Program-made: the position numbers and the translations under genes | Shown: piece after piece, positions 22,702-35,149 of the stretch | How positions within the stretch are numbered: position 1 is the first letter of the stretch | Layout of the letters: the number at the start of each line of letters is the position of its first letter | Assembly: GCA_014058105.1 (NCBI GenBank) | Contig: JACGCM010001161.1 | Coordinates: forward strand, 868,001-932,000 | DNA length: 64,000 bases | DNA from: Kingdonia uniflora | Taxonomy: Eukaryota; Streptophyta; Magnoliopsida; Ranunculales; Circaeasteraceae | Direction of reading: 5' to 3' | The notes under the pieces: generated by a model | What the model saw: the letters and a program-made list of their open reading frames with translations, nothing else | Told to the model about the DNA's origin: nothing | Databases searched by the model: none

Positions 22702-25700
22702 ATGGCAAATGATTTTCAGAAACCTTCATTTTTCAAGATCATGCTTGGGGATTACAAGAAGAAGTTGGTAAGATTTTCTCTTAAACTTGGATTTCTAAAA
22801 TTGCGCTTTTAAATGAAATAAATAGATAGCAGACACTAAAAGCAACAAGAAATTTGTGGGGTGGAACTTGTTTTAGATTATATGCGTTTAATAATCATAA
22901 TTTTTCTTTAGTAGAAGGTCTACTATGATGTACTCGGGTTACCCAAATCCTGCTGCATAGACAAAGATGAAAATCTTAACACGATTACTGACTATCCCAC
23001 CCCCAGAAGGTGGTTTTCTCAGGCCCCAAGCTCAGGCTTACTCCATTTTACAACTGTAATAGGTCTAGCAACAAACAGCTTAGGCTTGAGCTACATAGAC
23101 TGTAACGACTAACGAGAGAGTATCCAAGAAATAACTAGGCCTGCAGACCTTGAACTTAAAAATAAATCAAGCAGCCACTGTTGTGCTTTGGAGATGATGC
23201 TGTGTGCATCCATATCAACTGAATCATAGTTGTTAACATTCCGGGACTTCCATATTTCCCTTGAATCCCTTTTATTGTCCTGAAGTGAAATGTTTTTGAA
23301 GTTGCTTAATCCAGTGGAGAGGACAGACTGAAATTTAAAAAGTTTCACATTGCTGAAAGTGAGTCCAGACATCTCTTGCAATATACTCTTAAACAAAGAG
23401 GTAGTTTATAAGTTAACAGCAAGAGCATCTTGAAGGAAATAGAATGCGGCATTGTTGTCCCATTGTAAACTCCAGTTGAATTACTGTACTTTGGAAGGTA
23501 GATAAGAATGCCACAACCTATCCATGTATATCCCAAGTTGACTTTAAAGAGAGCACCAGTTGGGAGGAGACCTTCAGAAAAAAAGGAATATCTGGCTTAA
23601 TTTGAACCATTTTCATTTATCAGTCAGTAGATTAGAATCTAAAGACTCTAAACTGCAATCACAGTACGTTTGGGTTCAAAAGTCCTTGACATTTTCAGTG
23701 CTACCTTTTGTTTTGTATGAATGACTGTTATTGCTATTGCTTGCAAGTTAAATTGTATCATTTTAATTCTATTTTTCATCTTTCTTATTATTATTTTCAT
23801 TTTGATTTATATATTTCCATCTACTTCTTTTGTGGTTTGCTAATTCATTTTTTTTTCCTTCTGTTTACAGCGGATCCCATCACACTTTGCGAGTCATATA
23901 TCAACTGAAACATCAAAAGTAGCAATTTTAGAGGGTCCTAGTGGAAATTGTTGGGAAGTTAAAGTTCAGAAAATTGTCAATGACATTTTTTTTAAAAAGG
24001 GTTGGCGGATGTTCTTGGAAGACCACACTTTACAGGAACGTGACTTCTTAGTATTTATACATGATGGTAGAATGCGTTTTTCTGTCAAAATATTTGGCCC
24101 AAATGCATGTGAGAGAGAAGACTCTTTCAGAGTGGAGTGCTCTTTGGAACCCACTCGCAGCTTTCCGGTATCAAAAAATTGCCAAGGCTGCAATTTTCGT
24201 CAAGGTTAGAGCAAGGTTTTTTATTTATTTATTATTATTTATTATTATTTGACTTTATGTTTTAGTACTCTTGTCAATCTATAGATGTTTGTATTTCCTT
24301 AAAAAGAAATTATTTGATATCTAATTCTTGGAGAATTCATGTGAGCTGGCAGTGTCACCAAAGTATTATTAAATTTTGTATGCATCTAAAATCTAATTTT
24401 ATTTGTTAGAGTTAATGGAGACTTCTCCCTTCTTGGCATTTATATTTTCATACAAATAATTAAAGCTTTTCTGATGTAGAACAAAGGGCATTCACTGGGG
24501 TGAAGGCAAAGGACGCAGCGAATTCTTTTAGCTCCCGCTTAAATTTTTTTGTCAGAGGTATGAAGGCGTATAATGTGGAGAACCGATGTCAATTGGTAAG
24601 TTTTTGTTAAACAGCCTTTTCCTTTTAAGAAACTCTGCAAAAGGAGAGCAATTTACTGATTTGAAATTAAAGATACACCTTCATTGCGATAGGGCCATAA
24701 CCCAAAACCATTACATTGGAACTCACACCTTCTAACTTATGGAATGTTTTATTGAACTACTCTAGTAAATGAAGGATCCTATTAAAAAATTTGCCAGAGT
24801 AGTCCGCTGGAAACTGAAAATCTGCTGCTGTGTCAATTTCTTTATGTTGTTACACATACCGCACTGTATATTCAATTTCCATCAAGTTCCTCAATCTTTG
24901 ACCACAAGTGTTTTAATGCTAAGAAATCCCCCTAGGATCGTGTATTCAGTTAGCCATCAGCCTAAATTTCTAATGGATAACAACAGATTATACGCACAAT
25001 TTTTTTCGAAAACAGGCCATCAAGAAAAGCTGAAAGTTCTGTTAGTTGTTGGTACCTTCAACATAAAACGGAGAAAAGACAGCCATAATAGAGACATTAC
25101 AGTCCCGATCGAACATTCAATACTTGGTTCATTTAAAGTAGATAACCACCATGAATACTGGTAAACGTGGAGCTAACGGGCCTTTATCAGCGCAGTTTCG
25201 TCATTGTCAAAGGTTACAGTGGATTAGAGAGAGACCTACATATTAAAGCCATTTCCTTCTTGGTTTTTTAATGCCTTTATAATGTAATCGATGTCCTTCA
25301 CCCGATTCCATATCTTCATGATTCCTCTCATGTCAGTTTTCCCCAAAAAAGGGGTAATGTTTGAGAACACTGATATATGACTTTTAGATGCTTTAGAAGA
25401 CCACCTACTGCTTTATCAAAAAAAGAAAAAGAAGACCACCTACTAAACAAGTCACATAGAGAAGAAGAAGACGGCGTATCGACACCAAAAGTAGGTTGCA
25501 GTAGACACAAACATCGCTAGTAAGCTCTCATAATATAGCAAAATTGAGCAAGGTGAATCCAAAGCCTTTGAACTGCCATCCACCAATATCATGCTATGAG
25601 AAAACTTCCACACAAAAAGAAGATGTTCCTCATTTGCATCATTTTTAGCCCAAAACCATTTCAAAATACTTAAGACAAACTCAAATATCAGATTTAATGG

Positions 25701-26070
25701 TAAAATTTTACACTTGTTAGTCTCATCCAAAATTTGGTTTTAAACACCTGGTAAAGTGGCAGTATAGAGGGCGTTTTAAAAAGGATTTTTTTGAGTTTAG
25801 TCCCACCTACAAACTGGATATTTGCCTTTAGTCCCCAAGTTGTTGAAAAATGCATTTTTGGTCTCCAAATGGCCTCTGAACACAGGTCAACCTCCGTTGA
25901 AGTCAAATTTTGACATGAAGTGCCTAATCTACCCTTACGTGAGTTTCATGAGATTTTTGAAAACAACTTAACAGGTTGTCTTCAGGTCACTAGGCCACAT
26001 CACCAGGCCACGTAAGACCAACGGTTATCATCATCACCCTCTCCAAGATTCCCAACGATCATCTATCCCC

Positions 26071-26108
<38 letters not shown>

Positions 26109-26966
26109 TTGTCTCATTTGTTGTTTTTCTCTCTAGCATAGTTATGGGGGTGGGGTGGAGGTGTTGGGAACTATTTCAAGGTAAAGTAATTTCTTTTTTC
26201 AGATATTGTGGGTTGTGAAATTTTATCAATCACCATTAAAGCTGAAATTGAAGAAATAAGGACTAAAGACTAATTACAGAGAAATATGCGGGGACTACAA
26301 GCTAATTGTTTTTATGATTTTTATTGTTGCATGATGACGTGGCCGCCGATGTGGACTGATGACGTGGAAGTGACCTAAAAAACTGGTTAACTTGTTGCTG
26401 AAAATCTCGTGAAAGTCATGTGAGGGCATTTGTGGGAGTTCAGGTCAAAAATTGACTTCAAATGTGGTTGACCTGTGGTCAAAGACAAATTGGAGACCAT
26501 AAGTGAATATTTAAACAACTTGGGGACTAAAGGCAAATATCCAGTTTGGGATTAAACTCAAAAAACCCGTTTAAAAATGACCCTTCACCCTGGTAGGATA
26601 TTTCAAACTCACTTTTAGTATTTCAAATAAAAGTATGAACTAAACCCACTTTGCTTTGTTTCCTGTAACATGAATTATAGTTTTTCCACGTTCTTAAATC
26701 CATCAATATTTCTTTTGCAGAATGTACCATCTTGGTTTGCAAAAGCACTGCTTCCTCGGGTATCAACAAAAGTGATACTGACAGTTGATGGTAGGATGTG
26801 GCCCGTGACTCACTACGTCAACAACAACGTGCGCATGTTCACTACGGGATTTGCTCCATTTGTTTACGCCAACAAGATTCAAGTAGGAGATTATTGTGCA
26901 TTCGAACTTGTGGATTCACTAACCATGGCTGTTCATATCTTTCGAGGTGATGGTGAGTTGGAGTAG
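22702..26966 (+). CDS. B3-domain (REM family) transcription factor, two B3 domains
   Basis: Four exons, 22702-22767, 23871-24204, 24480-24595 and 26721-26966, all with GT-AG borders and consistent phases, encode 253 aa. The first B3 domain (residues about 8-112) reads PSFFKIMLGDYKKKL, RIPSHFASHI, then FFKKGWRMFLEDHTLQERDF and LVFIHDGRMRFSVKIF. A short linker leads to the second B3 domain (about 155-250): LNFFVRGMKAY, NVPSWFAKALLP, ending NKIQVGDYCAFELVD and VHIFRGDG. B3 domains bind DNA; REM genes are often expressed in reproductive meristems. Intron 3 is long (2.1 kb) and contains a TIR element. A further upstream exon cannot be excluded, but the ATG follows a GA-rich leader and begins the B3 fold directly. 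Confidence 0.82.
25766..26583. mobile_element. Long-TIR (foldback) element in intron 3 of the B3 gene
   Basis: The left arm (TTTTTTTGAGTTTAGTCCC, then ACTGGATATTTGCCTTTAGT, CCCCAAGTTGTT, GGTCTCCAA) is mirrored on the right over about 150 bp. The middle has a CT microsatellite (26072-26107). Outer ends are GGGCGTTTTAAAAAGG and its diverged inverse CGTTTAAAAATGACCC. No target duplication was found and there is no transposase. The arm length suggests a Mutator-like or unclassified foldback MITE. Confidence 0.65.
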
Positions 26967-27973
26967 TTTGGTTGTAAACTTTTCATTAAAGTTGTTGGAT
27001 ATGTAAGTAATTATGAAGTGAACGAACACCACCTATTATGTGTAATGACTAATGAGCACCATGCCTTCGACTCTGACTGATTTATTATTAATGCCTTTAC
27101 CATGCGTTAGTTTTGTCTTTTTTGCCGGATTCCATAGGTTCGAAGGAAATGACTCTGAGAGTGTCATTGTATTTGAAAGTCTGTAGAGTTAATCCTTACT
27201 TTGGGTCTGCAAAATAAAAAAACTTGGGATTTTCTATTACAACTTGTGTTTGAATGTAACGGAGAGTTTCAGAATACACCATTGCAAGCTGCTGCATCTG
27301 CAAGTGCAAGTTCTGCAACAAGTAAGAAGCTCGCCTTAATGCTATTGTCATGGATGCCTGAGAGATTGTAGTCTGGATCACCAGCTTTAGGACCCCTGAG
27401 AATTTTAAAATTGCCCCAGTTTTTTATTTTTATCTCTAGGCAAATTTGAATTTTTGATTATGAATTTATGATCCTAGTTCTTTAAAAGTAGAGCATTGTT
27501 CCTCCTCCAGATGTAATCCAAGAATTCAGCAATGCGATTATTGCATCTTGTGTTAAATTAGTGTCTTGGTACATAGCACACTTTTGGAAGCTGTTTACCC
27601 TGATTCTGTCCATCCCTTATTTATCAACGCTGTGGGATACAATTGCACGCTTTCAGACATGTACATAGAACCAGGCATCGGCACTGTTAAGCTGATGACC
27701 GGGTCCGAGCAGCCATTAGAGACCAAAATCTGCACCATCCTCAGCTGGAGATACTCTTTAAAGTCTCAGATTCCAAACCTTGTAAAATAAGAGCTTAAGT
27801 ACAGTCTTAGATACCAGCCCCAAGTACCAAGACAACAAGTGTCCGGTTATTTAATTTAACAGTGTTGAGTAAAACAATTATCCACTGTGATTTTTTCACT
27901 GTGTTTCAGAAAAATAGTAATAATCACCAATGGTTGACATTATGGGGTTCTTCAGCTCTGAGCTAAAACTTCA
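26967..27973. other. Intergenic, unrecognised
   Basis: Between the B3 gene and the membrane-protein gene there are short ORFs on both strands (27196-27381 minus, 27566-27790 plus) with normal-looking codons but no similarity I recognise. They may be remnants of a gene or retroelement. I call no feature. Confidence 0.3.
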
Positions 27974-30900
27974 ATGGAGATAGTTATATGTGTTCTTAGA
28001 TTCTTTCTTTACCTCTTTTACTTCATCCTCTTGGTTCCTATATTTGTCTTTCTCTTTCTTGTTGGATTTGCTAAAGGTATAATTTTTTTTTCTTTCAGTT
28101 CTTTAGTGTTTTTTAACACTTCTTAAGTTATCAAGATTCAAGATTCAAGATTCAAGATTTTTATTGTTTGCAGTGTGTATCTTCTGCCCCTTTATATTCC
28201 TCGTAATCGGCTACGGTGACGCTGGAGTTATTGTTGGGTTATGGCCTTTATATCTTTTCTGGACTACCTACTGTATTGCAAGGTAAGAATATAAGTTCCA
28301 ATTGAATTTTATTGAATTTTGAGCTTTGGGTGTTTGAAATTTGATGTTTTTAGTTTATTATTTGATTGGGATCAGATCGAAGAAGTTCGGTCCGTATATG
28401 AAATGTCTATTGGTTATAACCTTGCCCATTGGGATCGCGTTGTGGACGGTTGTGGGTATAGTTGGGAGTAATATTATGGGTTGCCATTATGCATTCATTT
28501 GGCCTATCATGGAAACATTTCGAGCTATTAGCAAAGAGGGCTTCGAAAACAAGTTTGTCGGAGTCTTTACGGTATTATTTTGATTAAGTTTATTTGATTT
28601 TGAGGTTTTATTTTTTGGGTAATGTGAATTTTGGTTTGCTTGGAATTTTTTTTGCTGATTATAGGATGGAACTTGGACCAATTTTTGGAATGCGTGTACC
28701 ATTGTACGTGACTTTGCAGATTTTTCCTTCCATTCTTATTTCTCAGTGATGGATGAGTGGTTAGAGGCCAAAAAGGATGAGAAGATCATAGAACTCAAGT
28801 ACCGTGAACTCAACCTTTTCTTAATCTTGATTTCATTTTAATCATAGTTAACGCGCATTTAGTTTTTTTTTACAGTTCATAATCAAAGTTAAAGATAGAT
28901 GAAAACTTATGTTTCCACCAGTTTCTTTCTGTTTGTTGATAGCACAAGGCTGATCTCTGAGAATCTCTTATGTACTCTAGATTGAATGTGATAGACGTGT
29001 TTTATATATGAACTTTATAGACTATGGATAAAATTTACATTCTTCAATGAAATCATGAATCTTATTCTTCTTTCATTCTTCTTCTTTTAGCATTTTACAG
29101 GTGCCAGGATGCATATTGTCAGCAATTGTTGGAGTTTTAGTTGATGTGCCGATAATTACCATGATAGTTATATACAAAGCTCCCATAATGTTGGTCAAAG
29201 GATGGCAACGGTTATTAGAGGATCTTATTGGACGGTCGGGCCCATTCTTGGAGACTGTTTGTGTTCCTTTTGCCGGGCTCTTAATCTTGCTATGGCCCTT
29301 TGCAGTTATTTTAGCTGTTTTAGCAGGAATTATTTCGAGCTTTGGTTTTGGAGGTTATGCTGCTATTGTTGCATATCAGGTATATTTTATTTCATTTGTG
29401 GGTAAATATTTCTTATGTGGAAATCATGCTTCATATCTTTCTCTGCAATTCTTTGTTAGGAGAATTCTACGAAGAAAGGACTACTCTATGTTGTTGCTGG
29501 TATAGCCTTGTTTGATGAATCCACCAATGATTTTCTCTACCTACGAGAAGGGTCCTGCTTTCCGAGGTATGTAAGTTTGTTTTTTCATGTGGAAGCTTTT
29601 CAACTATTAGTTTCTGACATCTCGGTCTGTCATCACTTTATCTTCATCAACCTTTTTTGTTTTTGTAGATTACTACATTGACACGTAATACATATATAAA
29701 GTGCGATTCACACTTTCCTATTTATGTAGTTATTTTCCTTATTTCCTTATGTTGATTTCTATCTCAGTTTTGAGATTAAAAGGCTTCATTGTAGGTTATT
29801 TATTGTATATTTTATTTTTCAGCTGCTGAAAAGCATTTGTTTTCATCTAATGAAATTTTATCGAAAGGGCTTGTTTATAAGGGACATAGTGGTAACCCCT
29901 TGCCCCTAGCTAATTCCAGACATTACCACTTATAAAAAATGATGTATGACATGGGTATTTGTTGAGATCTTTTATTATTAGTAAATGCATAGAATTGCTA
30001 TATGTGCCATATTATAACCTCTAATCATTGGGCAGCCAGACCTTGGTACCGTGAAGTAGATGATTTGAGTTCACCGCTGCTACCTGTAAAGGGATTACAC
30101 GATCACCTTGAGTTCGTTCATGGTAGAAAACCACTGATGAGGTCAACTTCTGAGAAACAGCAGAGTGCTTTGAAGGCTGTCATGGTAAAATAACATTTAT
30201 AAAAGCTTACACTAAATACTATTTCGCGTTGATAACATGTTATTTCTCTTTTTGTGATATTGTTCATTTTTGTTTCACTCTAAAGGATTTTATATCATAA
30301 TCTCGAATCATGGTTATAATAGCTATATGAGTTGTAGAAAATATACTTGAACTCTTACATTTGAAATCTTGCTATGAAGACCAGAATCATATAACATTGA
30401 GCAGCAACAGTTGTCTGCCTCATTTGTTTCAGGCTTTCAGCTGAATTTCATCCAGTTATATTTAACATATCCAATTTGACACCCTGCGGATGTTTACCCA
30501 ATTTATGACTTCCGTTGGGTACTAATCCTTTCATGGCATTGACTGCCCAATTCTTGTCTATGATATTTGCTAATTAGTGGTGTTAATATATGTGTCAGAT
30601 ATGGGATAGTTTCATCAAAAAGTGCGAGCTTACTGGAAAAGAGCTTCTTGCAAATGGAGCTATTGGTACAAACGACCTGGAGGCTTGGCAACACTCAAAG
30701 AACAAGATAGTTAACAATGGAATTTCTGCATATTCATTTCTCCAGTGCTTTCTCATATCTATCAAAAGTGGTTCCCCTGGCTTTCTCTTGCGTACGACAA
30801 ACTCTACTTGACATTACTTTTTACATGTTTAAGGAGTTATTTAGGCATATCACTTAAGGTTTTGGTGTGATTGTGCAACCCTGCGCCTTCTAATTGAAAA

Positions 30901-31753
30901 GATCACCTCCTTGAGTTCAAAAAATTATGAAAATAAAGAAGAGTTTTGAATATTTCCTGCATATCTCTATCAGTTCCCCCTAATAGCACCTGCCCCTACC
31001 TTGTTCAACTCTCTAAGCCATTGACTATCGTGTATTTCTCCATAATCTTAAAAGGAAAATTGAATTTCAGGGTATTAACTTTGATAACCTAAACAAAATG
31101 GACATAAGAAAATGCCACCTTTTGACAAACAATGTAAAATCATAATAATCAATGGTCGAATATATAGTATCATATATGTTGTTTTCTCATAGAGAAAAAT
31201 GCGTTTGTTTCAGGTGATAATATCGAAATAACAAATGTTAATAGGCCGGAGGGAAGGATTTTTGATTGGCTATTTGAACCGATGATTATTATGAAGGAGC
31301 AAATTAAGAGTCTCCATTTATTAGAGACTGAAGAGTTGTATCTTTGCAAATTAGCCTTATACTGTGGTGATACGCAGAGAATAGATGCCTGGAAGAATGG
31401 TGGGATTCCTCCATATGATGAGATTAGAAGAGCTCAGCTTGAAGGCATAAGTAGAAGGTACCATGAAAATATTTCTGTTATGTTCATTTTATGTGCGTTC
31501 TGGATGGTTTCTTTCCTGAAAGTATTTTCCTTGCAATCGATTGCTTCATGAGATTTTATTTTGAGATTCTCCTGCTTAATATTACATCATAAACGCTTTA
31601 AATAGGTTACACGGCTTTTGCTTGACGCTTTCAAGGCTGCCAACTTTTCGGCGGAGGTTCAATAAAGTGGTAAAAGCATTAATGAAAGAAGCAATGCAGC
31701 AGTCCAGTGGGTATGGGTATGGGTCTGAAAGCAGCATAGAAACATTAGTGTAG
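27974..31753 (+). CDS. Uncharacterised multi-pass membrane protein, At3g27390 family
   Basis: Ten exons with clean phases: 27974-28076, 28174-28282, 28376-28571, 28665-28798, 29091-29379, 29460-29566, 30040-30184, 30599-30791, 31214-31457, 31606-31753; 555 aa. The N-terminal half has several hydrophobic segments (residues about 5-35, 40-65, 75-110, 170-195, 225-265). Family blocks include DGTWTNFWNACTIVRDF, FHSYFSVMDEW, KGWQRLLEDLIGRSGPFLET, YREV, and NRPEGRIFDWLFEPMIIMKE, ending SRLPTFRRRFNKVVKAL. These match the plant family of Arabidopsis At3g27390; the molecular role is unknown. In exon 5 the acceptor at 29090 rather than 29100 keeps frame and restores the family ELxxLQxPG motif; in exon 7 the acceptor at 30039 does so. 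The gene looks intact. Confidence 0.85.
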
Positions 31754-32383
31754 TCTCTTTTTCAGTAAACACTTAACAGCTACACAGTCTGAAGCTATTG
31801 TAAGTTTACTTTCTCATGTTTTGTTTTTACTAGGAAATTATCCAATTCCCCCCTTTATAGCCCTTGCTAAGTTGATACCTTATTTATTTTCGTGTAAATA
31901 TGTATATATTTTTATTTTGAATAGTAAAGCCAAACCTTGTTGATTTATATGTTCGAAACCTTTTAAAGATTCCATGTATGTTCTTAGAGTTTTAATAGAC
32001 ATATCGATAAGGTCAGTAGGTAGCTAAAAAAAATCATGCATCCGAAACATCAAAATTAATGTGCATTTTGAAAAATTACTTTTAGAAGGATAATATTTCT
32101 CTTAATAACAAACAGGAACTGTTTTACATTATTACATTCCACCTTAAGTTAAAAAGAATGAAAAGCAGAAACCATAAGACCATTTTAATACCAATACGAA
32201 AAAACCAACTTTTATTCTATGATCTCATGTTTACATCATTTCATAAAGAGTCGATTAAGTAGTTACTTTTAATAACCAACACATAAACTTGCAAAAAATA
32301 AAACAAAACAAACAAACTCAATATCATATATCAAATAATATTTGAACGCACAGTACATCTCTGCATATCTAGCCTTCTTGATT
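31754..32383. other. Convergent intergenic region
   Basis: This is the shared 3' side of the membrane-protein gene (plus) and the CYP82 gene (minus). It is AT-rich and holds only UTR-like sequence. Confidence 0.5.
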
Positions 32384-34047
32384 TTAGAATGATTCATAGA
32401 CTGTGGGTTGAAGGCGCGCTTTTATGAGAACTTCTAGGGGGGTTGCCTTCATATTAGTTAGACCAGCACTTTCGGTCATATCTACAGGCCCATTCGGCGC
32501 CCTGAGCTCGAACCCATGTATCAAATTTGCAAGTGTCAGGTGCACCACTTGAAGAGCAAACGACGTCCCAGGGCATACTCGTCTCCCAGACCCAAATGGA
32601 AAAAGTTCAAAGTGTTGACCGTTGAGGCCTATCTCTCTATTGGTCTCGAGGAATCTTTCCGGTTGGAACTCGGTTGGGTTATACCACAAAGACGGGTCTC
32701 TTTGAATTTTCCAGATGTTCACTATCAGGCGAGTGCCCGTAGGGACATGGTAGCCAGCTACAGTGCAATCCTCTGTGGCCTCATGTTGACCTAATAGAGG
32801 GCCAGGTGGATAAAGGCGCAATGTTTCCTTTACAATGGCTTGAAGGTATACAAGGTTCGTGATATCTGATTCGTCGGCCTGTCTTTCTTTGCCGACATGG
32901 GTGTCCAACTCATTTTGAGCCTTTTTTAATACCTGTGGGTTGTTTACGAGCAGCGAGAGAGCCCAAGTAATAACAACCATATTTGTGTCCGTCCCTCCTG
33001 CGACTAGGTTCTGCAAAACAAGAACCATTAGTATAACTTAGCCAGGGAATGTAGTTAGGACAGTGTTAGCAGATATTAGTCTAATCTGAAAATAAAACGC
33101 ACCAAGCAAGTGGACTTGATGATGGTTTTGTCATCAAATTCAGGGAACCTTGATTCTTTAAATGCAGACAACATCGCATCCATGAAGTCCTGCTCTTCTT
33201 CTGTTCCACCGTTATATCTCTTCACCTTATGCTCCTTCAGCCATACCGTAAATATGGTGTCTAGTTCTCTAGCGGTTGCCTTCAGCTCTCTCTCATAACC
33301 CTGCAAGTCGAACCGCTCTAGAAATGGAAATGCATCCGATACGTTAAATAGGCCCGCCAACCTAAAGAAATTTCTCATCGCCTTCCGACATCGTTGTAAT
33401 TCTCCTCCATCAGAACCCGTGGTAGTCCGACTGAAATGTCGTTTCCCAACCACCATTCGAAGGACCACGTTTAGAGTCAAGTCTCCCAACCATTTCTTCA
33501 TTTCTACTAAAGCTAACCCTTCCTTCCCCTGATTATGTTCCCACACTTCATACAGCTCTTTAATAGATGTACCAATCTCAGACGACGTAACATCTTTGAG
33601 CAACTCGATCCTTTTGCTTGAGAGAAGCTCAAGCGCAATTATCTTCCGTATTTCACGCCAGTAGGGTCCATATGGGGCGAATCCAAACATGGCAGAGTCA
33701 TAGCTCAAGTGCTTTATGGCTACTAGACGCGGACGGGTGGCAAAAACTATATCGTTGGTAGTGAAACACTCCTTTGCGATCTCCCAGTCACTAACCACCA
33801 AGGCTCGAATTATTCCGATTCGAATCGTGAAAGCTGCACCGTATTTGTCGGCCATGGCTCCCAACTTCACATGGGGTAGATCTTTTCCAAGTAACTTAAA
33901 GAGGTGACCAATGACTGGCCATGCACCCGCTGGTTCGGGTGCCTCTTTACTTTTAGTAAACTTTGGTTTCCATAAAAGAAAGTAGACTAAAAGCAATGCT
34001 ATCAAGGGACCTGTTATAATTTCTATGAGTTGGAGAGGGGAATCCAT
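32384..34047 (-). CDS. Cytochrome P450, CYP82 family
   Basis: Two exons (34047-33103 and 33010-32384) joined at KSTCL/NLVAGGTDT encode 523 aa. Seen: N-terminal membrane anchor (LIEIITGPLIALLLVYFLLW), proline-rich hinge (APEPAGAWPVIGHL), I-helix oxygen-binding motif AGGTDT (319-324), K-helix ETLR (377-380), PERF, and heme loop FGSGRRVCPG with the axial Cys at 461. The single intron position and the KEAPEPAGAWP hinge are typical of CYP82. These ER enzymes hydroxylate varied specialised metabolites (for example terpenoids, coumarins, alkaloids, homoterpenes); the substrate here cannot be told. An in-frame ATG exists upstream at 34215, but 34047 gives the standard P450 start. A TATATAAA at 34079-34086 may be the TATA box. 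The gene looks intact. Confidence 0.88.
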
Positions 34048-34429
34048 AGTGTCTAAGCTGATAAGAGTTGGAGTTGGTTTTATATAGATTTTGAGGTGAT
34101 AACTATTGAGATTATAACTTTTAATAATATCTTCAACCAAAATGGTAAAAAATGGCAACTTCTTAGGCAGTATATTCTTTTGTAATCTTAAAGTCAGTGA
34201 AATTGATAATGACATTGTGATCTATTTTGCATTATCATCGACTATTAACTACTATAACAATCAGAAGATCATGTGGCAATTTGGTGTTGCTGACATATGT
34301 AAATGTTGGGTTTGGCTTGATGCTTTGTTGAGGCAACATGTCTACCTTCAGCCATTTTTGGAGGAGGTGGTGAGTTCAACCAGCATTGGTGCTTTGCTGA
34401 CCTCATAAAACAGGCTTACCTCCCGAAAT

Positions 34430-35145
34430 TAATAAGAGTAAATTTGACTTTACCCCCCATATAACAACTGTTGTTAGTGATTAACCCCCACATCTTTCAA
34501 AAAATGACTTTACCTGCTAGTCTCAATTTTTATGATAGTCAATAACAGTTGACCGACTACTTACTGACACATGTATTTCAAAAGCTAAATTTCTTGGAGG
34601 TTAATAGGATTTAAAGGCTAAGATTGAAGAAAATGCATCTTAAATCGATAATCTTCTTTATTTGATTAATCGGCAATCTTCTTCTCTTCGCTAATCAGCA
34701 ATTTGTAGATAGATAATCTACATTAATGTCATATGCAACACCATCCAAAACCCATAGTAATCAAGTTTCTATATCCTCTTCTTATCCACTATTTCGTAAT
34801 TTATTTGCTCATGTTTTACAAGTTTTGAATTTTGGATTACGACGAAACAATCATAGATTAATCTAACACTTGAATTGATCTCATATCTTCGAATCAATTA
34901 CAAAACGAAAATCCTAGAGAGAGGCATATTTTTGATACATAGTTTTAAAGGGTACCACTAGCATTAGTAATTAACACACAATCAAGGTATAAATGGTCTT
35001 CTATATAATCCATGCCGGTCAAAGGTCGGTCAAAGACGTTAAACCGTCGGAAAATCTTTAACTAGGGGGTAAAGTCAATTTTGCACAATAGTGGGGGCTA
35101 ATCACTAGAAGTACCACTTATTTGGGGGGTTATTAATTATGCCTA
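34430..35145. repeat. MITE with about 100-bp inverted ends
   Basis: The left arm (TTTGACTTTACCCCCCATA, then GTGATTAACCCCCAC and ATGACTTTACC) is mirrored on the right (GGGGGTAAAGTCAATTTTG, GTGGGGGCTAATCAC). The target duplication is unclear. It lies upstream of the CYP82 gene and has no coding content. Confidence 0.6.
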
Positions 35146-35149
35146 ACAT

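Noticed and set aside
23109..23536. Minus-strand ORFs in intron 1 of the B3 gene resembling a LINE RNase H junction (EIWKSRN, IISKAQQWLLDL)
   Set aside because: The similarity is short and from memory; no catalytic residues or reverse transcriptase were found.
27566..27790. 74-aa plus-strand ORF between two genes
   Set aside because: No domain, no splice context and no similarity I can recognise.
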